Below, one piece after another: positions 1 through 12,400 of a stretch of 64,000 bases of DNA. Made by a program: the position numbers and the translations under genes. The stretch spans positions 107,169 through 171,168 of the forward strand of contig MEDY01000089.1 in NCBI GenBank assembly GCA_001724265.1. Reading direction: 5' to 3'. Numbering within the stretch: the first letter of the stretch is position 1; each line of letters opens with the position of its first letter. Below the pieces are notes generated by a model, which did not search any database, was not told where the DNA came from, and saw nothing but the letters and a program-made list of their open reading frames with translations. The DNA is from Rhizaria sp. SCN 62-66 (lineage: Eukaryota > Rhizaria, unplaced).

Positions 1-3000
1 CTCGCGCCGGCGTTCGCGCTGGAGACAGTCGTGGTCGAGTCGGCGCTCTCGGCGGCATCGGCCATTACACTGCCGCCGCTCTCAGTCTTGACATCCGGCT
101 GTGTGGCGTTGCTTCCAGCGCCGACTGTGCTGCTGTTGCCATGGGACAGCGCGCGCGATAGCGAGAGCACGGTCGCGAGGCCCGGCGCGAGATTCCTGGC
201 CAGGTAGTGGCCGTGTGCAGCGAGCACCAGCTGCTCCTGCTCCTGCTCGCGGTCGTGCTCCTGCTGCGTTTGATGCTGCTGCTGATGCGGTGGCGGCTGC
301 GCTTTGACGCTGTCTTGCTTGACGAGGGCGCCCACGCTGCCGTGACCGTTCTGCTCCTTCTGCTCGGCGCTGGCGCCAGCGGGGAACATCACGGAGCTCG
401 GCGTGTGCTGCACAAGAATAGTGCACGTGCTTCCCCCAGCCTGTTGCTGATGTTGCTGCTGCTGCTGTTGGGGCGGCTGAGGCGACTGTTGTTGCGGCGG
501 AAGCGGATGCCTCATAGGCGACAGCGTCAGCGCATTCGGCTGCAGCGGCGGCTGCTGCAGCGGCTGCTGTTGTTGTTGCTGCAGTTGGCCCTGTTGCTGT
601 TGCGCGGTGAACGGCGGCGGCGGCGGCGGCGGCAGCAGCTGGCCCGGCTCTAGTGGCGGCAGCGGCTGCGCGCTCATCGTGAGCCACGAGAAGACCGGCT
701 GCACCGGCGCCAGCGGCGGCAGCGGCGACAGGGCCTGCGGCAGCGACCCGGGCGCTGTCTGCGTGCTACTGTTGCTTATAACGCTCACAACGCTCGCGCC
801 GCTGGGGTTGATGTTGGTGGCGCTGAACACCGCCCTGTTGCTGCTGGCCACTCTCGCGGGCCCCACGCTCGCGGCGCCGGTGCTTTGCGCGGTGCTCTGG
901 CCGCTCGAGCCGACATTGCCGCTGGCACTGGCGCTCGCGGCGGCGTTGCTGCTGTTGGTGTAAACGCCCTCTGCCTGGTCGAGCGCGGAGAGCACGGACT
1001 TGTCTTGTAGCGCGAGCAGGTCGGCTGAGCCCGCGCGCGTGAGCCACGGCACCACGGACAGAGACATCGTCGCACCGGCACCGACGCCGGCACCAGCACC
1101 GGCAGCGCCCGCGCCCGCGCCCGGGCCAGAACCAGGGCCGGGGGCAAGGCCGGTGTTAGCGCCGGGCAGAGCCGGGCTCTGAGGCTGCGCGGCCGCGGGC
1201 GCCCCGAGGGGCGTGAGCGGGGTGAGCGGTGCCCGGTAGAGGCCCTGACCGGGAGCGGCCAGCGTGTGCGTCGCCCCGGCCGCGGCGCCGGCACCGTGGG
1301 GGCCCGAGGCGATGGGCTGGGACAGCAGCGGGGGCATCGAGAACACCGTCGGCTGCGTCGTCTGCACAAGACTGGCGTCACTGCTGCTGCCGTGGCCGTG
1401 GCCGTGGGCGTGACTGCCGGCGTGTGCGATCGCCGCGCTGCCCGCGGCGTGGCTCCCGGTGGCGCCGTGGAAAGGCGGGTCGAAGTCCGCAACGCCTTCG
1501 TAGATAGTCGCGAGCGAGGGCTGCGTGTAGTGACCCGCGCTGTAAGGGCCGCCGGCCGCGTAGGAGGTCCCGCTAAGGGTGTTGGTGGAGGGGTTGTAGG
1601 TGACTGTGCTCGCCCGGCCCCAGGCCGCCTGCTGCTGCAACTGCTGCTGTTGCTGCAGCTGGAGTTGGAACTGTTGTTGCTGCTGTTGCGACTGGATCTT
1701 GCCAGAAGCGTTGACAGCGTGGTGGTTGTCTACAAAGCTGTCCGACATCTGAACAGGCACGGCCGTCGCTGCGGCCGCGTACGGGCCGTGGCCCCCCGTT
1801 GTCCTGACCTGCTGTTGCTGTTGCAGCTGTTGCTGCGGGCGGCCATGTTGGGACACCTGCAGGTAAGCTGCATTCATCTGCTGCTGCTGGAGTAACTGCT
1901 GCTGTTGCTGCTGTTGTTGCTGTTGCTGGAGCTGCTGCTGGAGCTGTGGCTGTTGCTGGAGATGTTGCTGCGCCAGGGTGAGGGGCTGGTACTGCACCCC
2001 ATGCGCCTGCGCATGTGCCTGGGCCTGAGCCTGAGCCTGCGCCTGGGCAAACAGCTGAGCCTGCAGATACGCTTGCGTCTGCGCCTGCATATGTGTATGC
2101 GCCTGCGCCTCTGCATACCCGTTGCCAATGTGACCGTGAGTGTGACCGAGAGCGAATGTGTAGCCCTGGACGCCGTGGCCCGCAGCCTGCGGCGGCGGCA
2201 AGCTGATGACGGGCTCTGCGGCGGCGGCAGCCGCGGCGGCGACTTTGCCTTTGCGCGCGCGCTTCGGCTGCTGCTGCCCCAGCTCGGCGCCGGTAGAGGC
2301 GGCCAGGTAGCCCTGAGCAGCGCCGTAGCCGCCGCCGTCAGCGCCGTAGCCGGCGACGACGGCGGCATGATCAATGTCGGCGAGTTTAGCGGTCTTGCCA
2401 AGATTGGCAAAGCCCTTAGGCTTTCCGCCTGCAGCGACAGCGGCGGCTGTGGCGGCAGCAGCGGCAGCAGCAACAGCGGCGGCGTTGGCAGACGCCTTGC
2501 TTTGCTTGCCAGAGGCCGCAGTAGCCGCTGCGCCAACCCGGCCGCGGCCGGCAGCGCCAGCACCCGTGACGGCGTTCGCGTACGAGTTGGCCGCCGCCGC
2601 TGCAGCCGCCGCCGTCGCCGCGTCGAATTGCGGGGCCCAGCCAGGGGCGCCGTCGCCGCCAGCGTGGCCTCTTCCGTACGCGTCACCGTACGCGTCGTCG
2701 TTGTCGTCGTTGTCGTCGCCAGCGCGCGCCGTCGCCGCGCCAGCAGCCGCGCTCGTAGCCGCAGCGATGTTGGCGCCACTGACGCCGCTCGCGGCAGAGT
2801 CTTTGCTAGCGTTGCTGGTGCGGCCGCCCTTGCCCTTGTTCTCGAGGTTCTTGTCCTGGAGCTCCTTCATGGTGAGCGTGACAGCCTCCCACAGCGGGCC
2901 CGCCTGCTGCTGCGTGGTGGTAACGACGAAGCCCTTGAGGCGCTTCTCGCGCACGAGGCGCTTGGCGACCGAGAGCGCGTTGCGTGCGCTGGGATGCTCG

Positions 3001-3047
3001 AATGTCGACTCGCGGCCCGCCGAGCCCAGCGAGCCGAAGTACACCAT
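1..3047 (-). CDS. Large Gln/Ala/His-rich protein, 3' end outside the window
   Basis: I do not recognise this gene. A reading frame starts at an ATG (3047-3045) and stays open to the left edge, giving at least 1015 residues. Residues 1 to about 70 look ordinary and folded, beginning MVYFGSLGSAGRESTFEH, with a basic patch and a Lys/Glu-rich helix. The rest is low complexity: Ala and Gly/Asp tracts, a short basic cluster near 2265, an Ala-Gln/His-Gln series (about 2000-2110), several polyGln tracts (about 1620-1960 and 420-610), then Ser/Pro/Gln-rich sequence. Gln is CAG or CAA throughout and I see no in-frame TAG. The composition would suit a nuclear or RNA-associated scaffold, but that is only an impression. 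It is divergent to the dynactin gene at 3727. Other frames here are shadows of the CAG/GCN repeats. Confidence 0.75.
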   Translation of the reverse strand, partial: MVYFGSLGSAGRESTFEHPSARNALSVAKRLVREKRLKGFVVTTTQQQAGPLWEAVTLTMKELQDKNLENKGKGGRTSNASKDSAASGVSGANIAAATSAAAGAATARAGDDNDDNDDAYGDAYGRGHAGGDGAPGWAPQFDAATAAAAAAAANSYANAVTGAGAAGRGRVGAAATAASGKQSKASANAAAVAAAAAAATAAAVAAGGKPKGFANLGKTAKLADIDHAAVVAGYGADGGGYGAAQGYLAASTGAELGQQQPKRARKGKVAAAAAAAAEPVISLPPPQAAGHGVQGYTFALGHTHGHIGNGYAEAQAHTHMQAQTQAYLQAQLFAQAQAQAQAQAHAQAHGVQYQPLTLAQQHLQQQPQLQQQLQQQQQQQQQQQLLQQQQMNAAYLQVSQHGRPQQQLQQQQQVRTTGGHGPYAAAATAVPVQMSDSFVDNHHAVNASGKIQSQQQQQQFQLQLQQQQQLQQQAAWGRASTVTYNPSTNTLSGTSYAAGGPYSAGHYTQPSLATIYEGVADFDPPFHGATGSHAAGSAAIAHAGSHAHGHGHGSSSDASLVQTTQPTVFSMPPLLSQPIASGPHGAGAAAGATHTLAAPGQGLYRAPLTPLTPLGAPAAAQPQSPALPGANTGLAPGPGSGPGAGAGAAGAGAGVGAGATMSLSVVPWLTRAGSADLLALQDKSVLSALDQAEGVYTNSSNAAASASASGNVGSSGQSTAQSTGAASVGPARVASSNRAVFSATNINPSGASVVSVISNSSTQTAPGSLPQALSPLPPLAPVQPVFSWLTMSAQPLPPLEPGQLLPPPPPPPFTAQQQQGQLQQQQQQPLQQPPLQPNALTLSPMRHPLPPQQQSPQPPQQQQQQHQQQAGGSTCTILVQHTPSSVMFPAGASAEQKEQNGHGSVGALVKQDSVKAQPPPHQQQHQTQQEHDREQEQEQLVLAAHGHYLARNLAPGLATVLSLSRALSHGNSSTVGAGSNATQPDVKTESGGSVMADAAESADSTTTVSSANAGA
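1615..1960 (-). repeat. CAG/CAA repeats encoding polyGln
   Basis: Clusters of CTG/TTG triplets on the plus strand read as mixed CAG and CAA on the coding strand of the 1-3047 gene. The densest run is about 1881-1935. The mix of codons suggests selection on the peptide rather than fresh triplet expansion. Confidence 0.8.
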
Positions 3048-3726
3048 CTTGTGCTAGTCCTCGACCTCAACCTACGGAGAGGCGCATAAAACGATTAACG
3101 GCAAAATACGGGCATGAAATAGTGAGGGTGCGTCAGAGCGAGGGTAGGCAGAGCGAATTAAGAGCGAACGATCGAGAGGGGGAGCATGGGAGGATGCAAT
3201 GAGGATTGAACGTACACGCCAGAACTTTTGTTCCTCTGCATGTTCGAGATTTATGATAAAGCGGCGACGCTTGTCCATCGCGGCAGCTCTGTGTAGAAGA
3301 AGGGGGGGTGAGCTGGAGTGTGTCGGAGCTTCGGAAAGGGTAGACGAGGGATTGTGGTGAGCAAGCGAGTGATGGAAATCCGGATGATGAATTACATGCA
3401 ACGTAGCGACCGTTATCTGGCATGTTGTAGCGTCGGACGGATCGGTGTGAATTGGAATGGCATACATAATATAATATCTTTCGTGGCAAGCGCCCTAATA
3501 AAGCACTACGGAGGCATTCAAGTTCGCTTGACGTCTCCCCACCACAAAGCACATTTCTCGACCTTCTGTCGATTAAAAGGATTACTTCGCTCTTTCAAAG
3601 CGAAGGCGACTGACGCGAGCGGAGCGAGCCAAAGCAGGGTGATGTGAGTGCTGATTTGAGATTCAAATTCTGCACCGCAAGTTCCGTCAGACGCGTTGCG
3701 AGAGCTTGCACTGGTGTTTCTCCACA
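3048..3726. other. Divergent intergenic region
   Basis: About 680 bases of lower GC separate the start of the minus-strand Gln-rich gene from the start of the dynactin gene. Short frames exist on both strands but have no recognisable domain and no coding-like composition. It presumably holds both promoters; I see no clear TATA box or other named element. Confidence 0.5.
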
Positions 3727-6130
3727 ATGAGTTATTCGGCAGGTTTTGAGCCGCAGCTGGATGAGCTTGCCCCACAGGGCAGCTCTGTGTTGTATCAATG
3801 CCCCGATTCGGGCCGCTTCCTCCCGATCACCTCCTTGCTCTGGTCCTCCGCCCAGCGCGCTCTACTCGCCCCCGAGGACACCGTCACCGAGATCGCGTCC
3901 ATTTACTGCCCTATCACGCTCGCCACGCTCACTGCGAAGCAGGCCGCGGACGCGTACAACGTGTCCCCGCAGGGCTTCCTGTGCCCCACCTGCGACACCT
4001 CGCTCACGGCCGCCGCGCACGAGCGCAGGCCGGGCGCCGTCGTACTCAAGTGCCTCTACTGCCAGGTACGGCTCATCCGCTCTCTAATATGCTTTATTTT
4101 ATCACCGCGATGCTCTCTTTAGCTGTTGAGTCCGCTATTACCACTCCTGTCACACTCTTGCCTAGGCTCACTTTGCTTTACTGGTCAATCCTATGTTCCT
4201 GTCCCCCGTGCCTGTGCCCCAGTGGTCTTCGTCCGCGACCGTGCCCGAGATCGTGGCCGACTCCCCCGCGGGCCTCATCGCCGAGACCGAGCGCGTGTTT
4301 GCACAGACCGCGCCCCCCAGCCTTCCTATCACGCCATTCTACCCCTGCCCGCGTCCCGCGACCGACACCGTCAAAGCCACAGCCGCTGCCACCAACACCG
4401 CGTCATCTAGCGCCAGTAACAGCAGAGGCAGCAGCAGCGGCGCGATTCCCGTCCCCGGGCTGACGGTGGCGGGCGCCGCAACGCTCCCCGCGGCCTTCGC
4501 GGCCCTCCAGCGGTCACTCGCGGCCTCGCTCAAACACGAGGCCGCCGCAAACGCCTCTGCACACGCCGGTGCCGGTGCCGGTGCCGGCGCGGACTCTGCG
4601 TTGGGGCTGACTGGCGACGTCACGGCGGACTCGCTGCGCTCGCTGTCCTCGGCGGTCGCGCTAGCGACCCGCAGCGCCGAAAACAGCAGCGACGCGCCGA
4701 CCGCATCATCAACAGACTCGAAGGGGGCCCGTATAGCAGACACCCGTGTGGTCAAGAGCGCGATCGTGACGGCCACGCTGCCCTCGGTGCCGCTCGCGCC
4801 CGCGCTTCCCGCCAAGACCGTCATCGTGCCCCAACCGAACGCGCCCACCGCCTTCCTCCACAGCTCCTCCAGCTCTCGCCTCACGGGTTCCGGCACAGGT
4901 TCCGGCAGTTCGGGCGGCGCGGTGCTGCCGAGTGCGACCACGGTCACGATCGCGCTCGCCTCAGCCACCGCGCCCCTCCCGGTGTCGGGCGTGGCCGGTG
5001 CCAGCAGTCCAGGCAGCCCCGCCGTCGTCTCCCCCAGCGGCAACAGCGCTGGCTCCAGCGCGAGCTCTAGCGCCAACGCGGGGCTGGTGCATGACCCCGC
5101 CGCGCCGCCCCGCCTGGCGCCGCTGGCGCCGCTGCTGCTGCACCGCTGCCCGCGCTCGCTGAAGCTGCTGCTGAAGCCGGCGCCGGACCTGCTAGCGCCG
5201 TCGTTCGAGGTTTCGCGGCTCGCGCGCGACGTCGTCCCGGCCCTTACACTCGCGGGCACTTACATCGCCGGCGCCCCCGTGCCGCAGGGCAACTACTACA
5301 GCGTCGCCGGCAGTCACGGCGGCAACGGCGGCGGCAACGGCAGTCTGCTGCCGGGCAGCGCAGGCACGGTGCTGCGGCCGGGACAGAAGGTGCACGTGAT
5401 CCTGTCGCTGACGAACCCGCTCCCGGTGCCCATCTCCGTCTCGCTCACGCCCATCACCGTCCAGGAGGCATTCAACTCGCGCCCCGCCGCCGCCGTCGCC
5501 GCCGCCTCTGCCAACACGGGCGCCAGCGCCGCGTCGGCCGCCGCCGCGGGCAGCAGCAGCGGCGCGGCTGCGCTTGCGTCGCTGGCCTCGCTGCCGGGGC
5601 TGGCCGGCGGTGGGCTTCTGGGCTCGGTGGGCGGCGAGATCGCCGTCACCACGCTGCCCGCGGGCGTCAAGACGACGCTGCAGACGCTGCTGGAGCCGGC
5701 GCCGATCGGCAGCCACGCCCGGCGCGCGCGCGCCACCGCCGCGACTGGCGTACTGCACGGCGTCACCGCTGCCGCGGCCGTGGTGGACCTGGACCTGCCG
5801 GACCTGCCGGTGCCGGTGGCGGGCAAGGACGACGTGGCGTCGGAGCAGTACACGGCCGCGCTGGCGGCGGGCGCGCCGCTGGACGTGCCGACGCTGGGCT
5901 CGGTGGCGGCGCACGCAAGCAGCGCCGACGCGGCAGGCGTGCTGCTGCAGCGCCTTAACGCCACCGCCGTTATGATCGGCGTCACGCCTAAGACCGCGGG
6001 GCCCGTTCGGGTGCTGCTTTCGCTCGTGTGCGGCGTGTTTAGCGATGAGGCGCGCGAGCTCACCGAAGCCGCCTACGTCAACACAAACGTGACCGTGGCT
6101 CTCTGTCTCGGACACTGCTCAAACGAGTAA
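3727..6130 (+). CDS. DCTN4: Dynactin subunit 4 (p62)
   Basis: p62 is part of the pointed-end complex of dynactin, the dynein cofactor. Exon 1 is 3727-4065 and exon 2 is 4166-6130, giving 767 residues and ending in TAA. The intron 4066-4165 runs from GTACGG to CCTAG and restores phase 0; the earlier AG at 4122 would lead to a frame that stops at 4410. The N-terminal half carries the family's zinc-binding cysteines: C25, the YCP motif at C61, and the CxxC pairs C86/C89 and C109/C112. The C-terminal half has the p62 block around 5107-5210 (RLAPLAP, then KLLLKPAPDL) and a beta-sandwich-like stretch LTNPLPVPISVSL near 5408. It is longer than the human protein (460 residues) because of Ala/Ser/Gly-rich insertions (about 4380-5090 and 5490-5580). 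An in-frame ATG at 3706 would add seven residues. Identity is from remembered family motifs. Confidence 0.82.
4066..4165 (+). other. Spliceosomal intron of DCTN4
   Basis: A 100-base intron with donor CAG|GTACGG and a pyrimidine-rich acceptor ending TTGCCTAG. It is placed by frame continuity between the cysteine-rich N-terminus and the exon 2 frame. Confidence 0.75.
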
Positions 6131-6419
6131 GGCTCTCGCCGCTCAAGCGCTAGAGTGGGCGGTGTGAGGCTACACGTGCTTCACTCGTAAGATATGTTTC
6201 ATCCTGATACTTAGTTATTGTTCATTGACTGCATTGTGATTTATCAGCTTATTGCGAATACAAAATACATTTCATTCGCACTCAATGCCTATTTCTATTA
6301 TTCTTCAAGGCATTGGTTGGTTGTTTGGATGAATTAAAAATGACAGACTATGTATTTGTGATTGACTAGATATGGAATAATAGAACTATTGTTTTATATA
6401 AACGTAATTATGAAGGAGA
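6131..6419. other. Convergent intergenic region
   Basis: This AT-rich stretch lies between the TAA of DCTN4 and the TAA of the giant minus-strand gene. It probably holds both 3' untranslated regions. I see no gene. Confidence 0.5.
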
Positions 6420-9400
6420 TTAAACTGCTGTCTCTGCCTCCGCCTCGGCGGCAGCAAGAACGGCTGCCTGCAGTTGCTTCGCTGCCATGGTATGCGTGGA
6501 TGCAAGGTGAATCAATACGTCCTTTGCGACCACTGCCGCTGGGGGCACACAGAACAACCCAAAGCGTGCACATTGTAGACGGCTGAAACTGCCATCTGCC
6601 AAGAGACAGGCTGGACTGGGAGCACTGCCCGATAGTGAAGCGGCCGCGACGTTTGCGAGAGCGGGAATGAGAGTGCCCGGCCTGAGCAGAGACGTGGCGA
6701 GCGGCCGTGAGCAGTGGGACAACAGCCTGAACAGGCAGAGAGTCGCCAGCGACGCAGTGACACCGCGGGCCTCAACGTTAACGAGACTGCTGGTCCCACC
6801 AGCCATCGTAGATTTGCCGTGAGCTGCTGGCGTGGACAAATAGAGCAGCGAGTCAATAGCCCATTTGTTGTCGGGAAGCAACCAGTCATTCACTGCAACA
6901 ACACCGATTCCCGCACCAACAGCGCCAAGACCACTGTCTGAGCCGGTTGTCACATTACTGCCAGCGCGGCGCGAGGGACAAAGCATCGCAGTCGCGATCG
7001 TTAGAACTTCGCCCGCAAGCGCCCACTTATTGCGTCGCGCGTGCGTCTCCGCTTCTGCCAGCAGCACGCCAAAACTCGTCCCGATGTCCGATTGGCTGGG
7101 CGCGGCAGCGGCCGCGGGGTGACTGTGGGCTGTGGCGGCGGAGTTGATGGCGGGGGCGAGCAGACGCGGGCCCGTGGGAGTCGCAGCAATGACTGTAAGC
7201 GACAGCAGTACGGCACGCACATTTGTGGAATATTGACTCTTTGAAGCACTGGTCCTGGCTCCAACGGCACGTGACGAGGTGGTGTCTGGTGTGAAAACAG
7301 CAGAGGCGAGTGCAACAGGGAACGATGTTTTGCGGGACAGCATTGCTAACGCCTTCGCATTCGCCGTCATCGTTGCGGCCTTGGAGGCCGGTGAGGATGC
7401 TGACTTTGTCGCTGTGAATGCGGCCGTGCGCGAGTGCTCGAGAACAGTCTCCGTAAGAAGCGATTGTGGGCACACGCGCGACTGTGCGTCGGCAGATGAC
7501 TGCGTTAAGCTGGCTTCGCAGGAGCTGATCCAATGTGAAGAAGTGACGGTCAGATGCTTAGACCGCTTAAGTACCGCATGTGACTGCGATCGCACAGCGT
7601 CTTCCCCCGCGTTTGTGATCGGGACTGCAGTAGTCAAAACTGAGAGCACAACAGCAACGGGAGGCGTCAAGAGTGCAATACTGTCGCTGCCCAGGGCACT
7701 ACTGCTCACCGTCGTTGTCGTTGTTGTAAGAGCACTCGTCACAGTCGCTACTGCAAACGCAGCAAGGTCACGTGGCATTGTTCCATGGGGCGCCGTATCA
7801 AGCGTCTGAAGTGCAGGATATGAGAATGCCCGAGAGTACGCTTGAGTCAGCACAAGCCCAGCATCCCTTAATGGCTGTGAGTCGTGTCCCTTCTGGTCAC
7901 AAGTGAGCAGCGCAAGTAGTGTTGTTGGGAGGTTGACATTAACGGAACCCTCACTAAACAAGCCGACGCGGCCTGTGTCAGCGATGCCGTGAGTGGTTGG
8001 CAGCAAAGGCACGGACAGGGACAACAGGGGCGCCAACGACGGCGGCGGCGCACACAGCAACGCCTGCATGGCGGTTGTGACCAAAGGCAGGCTGCCATTA
8101 TTAGACTGCGACTTCGAGTCGGCACTTGCATGAATCAGGGCCGACATTAGCCACTGTGTCAGCGTGATTGCCGAGCTTTGATGATTGCCAGCGGAGTACT
8201 TAGATCGGTCTAAGCGGGGCACCCACGGCGGGAGCGACAGTGCATAGACTAAGCTTTGCACTGGAGTCGGGAACAGAGTGACCGGAACACAGTACTCACG
8301 GTCAGTGGTATCCGTGTCGGGCAAAGGCAGCATGGCGGCAGCCTTGGCAGATGCAAAGCGCGCCATAACGGCTGCCACCGCACGCAGCACACTGTACGAC
8401 AGCAACTGGCCGGGATGGTTGCGTAGGTATGAAAACAAAGCCCATACAGCAACTGCGGGTCCTGCTACAGTGCCGTCTTTGCCCACAGTCAGGCCACGTG
8501 TGTGTGCTAAACACATGTCAGTCATCGCGACCGCTCCTGTGCCACTTTTTGCGTTGTCCGAACTCAAGCTGATGCTGCGTGCAGGGTTAAAAGCAGTCGC
8601 CACGGCGCCAGGGTTGTAGCCCGGCAATAAAGCGCCGTGTACGTAGCCCGCCTCATCGCTCGCAGTCATATAACCACTCTCAACTAGTGAGGTACTCGTG
8701 GAAGCACCTCCATCTGGCACACTGCCCGTACTCTGGTCGAACGATACGATCGCGGAGTGTTCGGGCTCAGCAAAGTCGCCACTATCAAAATATCCCTGGT
8801 TATCAAGATACTCAACAGAACTGCCGTCGTCTTTGTTGGTGCTAGCCGAATCTTGAGCTTCAGCCTCATCAAAGTCGAGAAAACGAGACTTCTTCAGAAT
8901 GCCCTTCAACATAGATTGCTTGCTGCTGGCAGTGTCACGCGAAGACTCGGGGCCCGCGTCTGTGTTCGCCGCCTCAGTGGCGGTCTTCGACCTCCGACTG
9001 CGCTTCGAACGACCGTTTGAGTTGTCGCTTGTTAGATTGTCTGAGTACCCGTCGTGTGGCGCTAAGTACCCCTGAGCAGTCGCAGCCGCAATGACGGCGC
9101 CATCGGCGAGTGCAGTGGCGGCAGCAGAAGCGAGAAAAGGCAAGCATCCATCTTCGGTATCCCCGTCCTGGTTGTGATTGTTGATAGAATCAAACGCAAC
9201 GCAAAAATCGACAATGCTGGAGGCAACAGTCGTCATGAGAGTAGCGCCTGCAGCAATCGCGGTCTCGACAATAGGTTGCGTGAGTGTCAGGTTAGAAAAT
9301 CCTTCTTGGACATCAAAGAAAGCGGCAGCCACGGCAAGATCCTTTGAGCGAACAAAACCGCTGGGTTTAGTGTCTGACGCGGCAGTGTTGCAGCTGTGAA

Positions 9401-12400
9401 GAGAATGCTTGAGCTGTAGGAGCAGCCAGTCAGCGACAGCGACGGCTTTGCCGAGCGCACCGACAACAACCTCCTGGGGACTCTGCACATTGACAGCAGC
9501 AGCAGCAGCAGCAGCGGTGAGTGAACGCGCGCCCAGAGCTGGGCACACACGCAGCATCGCCGCAGCGGCGCAGAGCACTGACCGCGCAGCGGCAGCGCGG
9601 GCCGTTGTGGTGAACGCCGGTAGCGACGCCACAGTTACAGCAACAGGGTCGGCAGAACCGCCATCTGTAGCAGTCTCATGGTGTTCTTCCGTCGTGGGTG
9701 ATTGTTGAGGCGTTGAGAGCAACAACAACAGCGTGCGTGCAATGGTCATCGCAATGGGGCTCGGACTCGTATCAACGCTGTTGCGAGTGTTATGAGACGA
9801 CTCGGCATTGACACAATCGCTAGAGCTAAAATTCATCGAGAGCGGCAGCAAGACACCGATATCAAGGCAACTCTTAGTGATCTGCGCACAACACGAGAGG
9901 ACAGTCAGCGCATACTCGTGATCACAGCCACTGCTCTGCTGCTCCAGACAAGAGAGGGCGACTGGGGCGAATGAGAGAATGTTGGTGATCGTCGCAGCGG
10001 GCAGTGGCAGCGCAACAGGCACGGCAACAGGAGAGCCACCGGCACCAAACTCGCGTTGCTGTTGATCCTGCGATATACCCAATGTCGCAACTGCGAGAGA
10101 CGCGGTCGCCGCCATCGACCTCACGAACCAGTTAGATCCGTCTGGCCGGGACTTTGACTCGGCGGCGAGCTGTGACGACACAATCGCGAGCAGCGCTGGC
10201 ACAGAGTGCGCCAGTTTCGTGACGACACCAGAGACGTGGGCCGACTCAGCGTCGGACAGGGCCGCGATCAATTCGCCAACAATGCTATCGCTCATAGTAG
10301 TGCCAACTTGGTCTGCCGCATTGGCATTACCGGCAGCATTCCCGTTGAGCATTGCCAAGTCATCGCCGTCTGTGTTCGTGACAGTGTACTTAGAGTTAGC
10401 AGAGCCACTTGAGCATAGATCGGACTCGGTCTTCGTTGCGGCAGCAATCTCTTTGGTGAATGAGCTTACAGTTGTCAACAATGCGCACACCGACTCTAAC
10501 AGCACGCAAAGCAGCTCACTAACATCTCCGCCCGCGGCTAGCGTGGCCATGCCCGAGGCTGCGGCAGCGGCGGACGCGACGACTGTCGCGAGCAGCTCGG
10601 GCTGCGTCGCAAGCGTGCGCAGCAGCAGACGCGGCGACCGCAGCGCGGCCGCGAGCGCGCGCCACGCGCGCAGCTGCGTGCGCGAGTGCGGGTGCGCGAG
10701 GTAGTGCAACAGCCAGCCCAGTCCGGCGTTGCCGCTCGCGTTGACTCGAGCTGGGTTAGCGCTGGTGTCGGGTTTGAACGGCAATGCGAGAGCGTCTAGC
10801 GACGACGCGTGTGACTGTGGGCGGTCAAGCGCTCGGGGGATCGCCGTGGACAAGAATGCGAGTGCTTCGTTGATGAAGTCGAGGTGCTCCATGTGAGGCT
10901 CCCGTGAGTGAACGGCCATGCTGTCAACGACTTGCATCATCATCGCGTCACTTTTCCTCTGGCCGGTGATGTCACCCTTAGACGGGGTAAGTGCCTGGTC
11001 GGTCCGGCTGAACTGCGGCGGCGCAAGATATGCGAGAACCCGCGGCAAGACAGAAAAAACTTGGCGGCTTACAAGGCCGTCGGCAAACATCGCATCATCA
11101 TCAAAGTTGGCTCCAGTTGCGCAGGACAAACCAAGCAAACGGGCGGTCAGAGCAAGGCGCAGCATGAGTGAGCCGGGACCAGATGTTGCAGCGACAGCAT
11201 TCGCAGTAGCAGAAGCAGGGGCTGTAAGTGTGGGTTGCGTCGCCGTTACAGTTGTTGCAGCACTGCTGCTGCTGTCGCGTGTCCGGACCAGCAGCCGTTG
11301 CTGGGGCGGTTGAGGCGTGCTATGCATCGTGAGCAGATTGTGCTGCTGGAGGATAAGATTTGGTGACACGAGACTAGCGTAGTTGCGAGCGTCGTTGTAG
11401 TCAATATCATGATACACACTCCGCTCACTGTAATGTTGAGTCGCCAAGGCGCCTGCGCTCACGACAGAGCTGTTGTTGTGGCCACTGTTGTCGGTGATAG
11501 CATTGTTAGCCTGAGTGACGACACGAAACTTGGCCGGGGTACGGACACCGTGCTCGTGAGAGTGATAAACAATGCTTTGAGTGCTCGGTGACTGGGTTGG
11601 CTCAGGGTTCACAGGGGTCGTGTTGTGACTCGTCGTTGTGAGCGAGCCCAAGAGTGCCGCGTTATAGCCAATATCAAACAAGTTAACCGGCCTCTCATGA
11701 TGGGGCTGTTGTTGATGCTGCTGCTGCTGCTGCTGCTGCTGCAAAGGGTGGTTTATGTTAGTGTTGTGGTGGTGGAGCGGCGAGCGTGAGCGCAGCGCAG
11801 CAAGCACACTCTTGAGCGCGGTGACGGTGAGCAGCGCAAGGTCCGTCGGCACAAGCTGCACTTCATTCATATGACTCGCATCAGAAGAGGCAATGCTAGA
11901 GGCAGAAAGTGGGTTGGCGGCCGCATGGTGTGAGTGCAATGGTGCAACTAGGGGCTTCACTAATACAAACCGGCTCACAGCGTCATGCACCGTGCTCCCG
12001 TCCGCTCCTGCAGTGCAAATCACACTCTCCTCGACGCCAACAGCCACACCCACGTCGACAACATCGGCAACATGAGATACGCCGGTGGAAGACGCAGTCT
12101 CCACACCCCCACGCCTGCTCTTAACAGCTGCTGCGAGAGATGTAGGATGCGCGCACCGAGTCAGCTGTCGCTGCCGTTGGCGCACTAGCTGCAGCCACAC
12201 CGTTGCCAGCAGCACCACAAGCGGCGTCAGCGGTTTGAGCTCGTGATGCGTGTCAGCATTCACACTGGCGCCAACAAGGGCTCTGCGCACCGCCGCGGCG
12301 GCCGTCACCGCAACAGCAGCAGCAGCCGTTGCCCGCGTCAGAGCCTCCGCCCAAGCCCCTGTTGAGGCCCCCGTGTCGGTCGCGGTCGCGGCGCTCATGA

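Noticed and set aside
1905-3089. Long plus-strand frame (394 codons) opposite the Gln-rich gene
   Set aside because: It is the complement of polyGln/polyAla codons (Leu- and Arg-rich). The minus-strand frame is longer, starts at ATG and reads sensibly from end to end.
4121-4122. Alternative DCTN4 acceptor at CTCTCTTTAG
   Set aside because: It leads into a frame that stops at 4410, while the acceptor at 4165 joins the 645-codon frame with the p62 C-terminal blocks.
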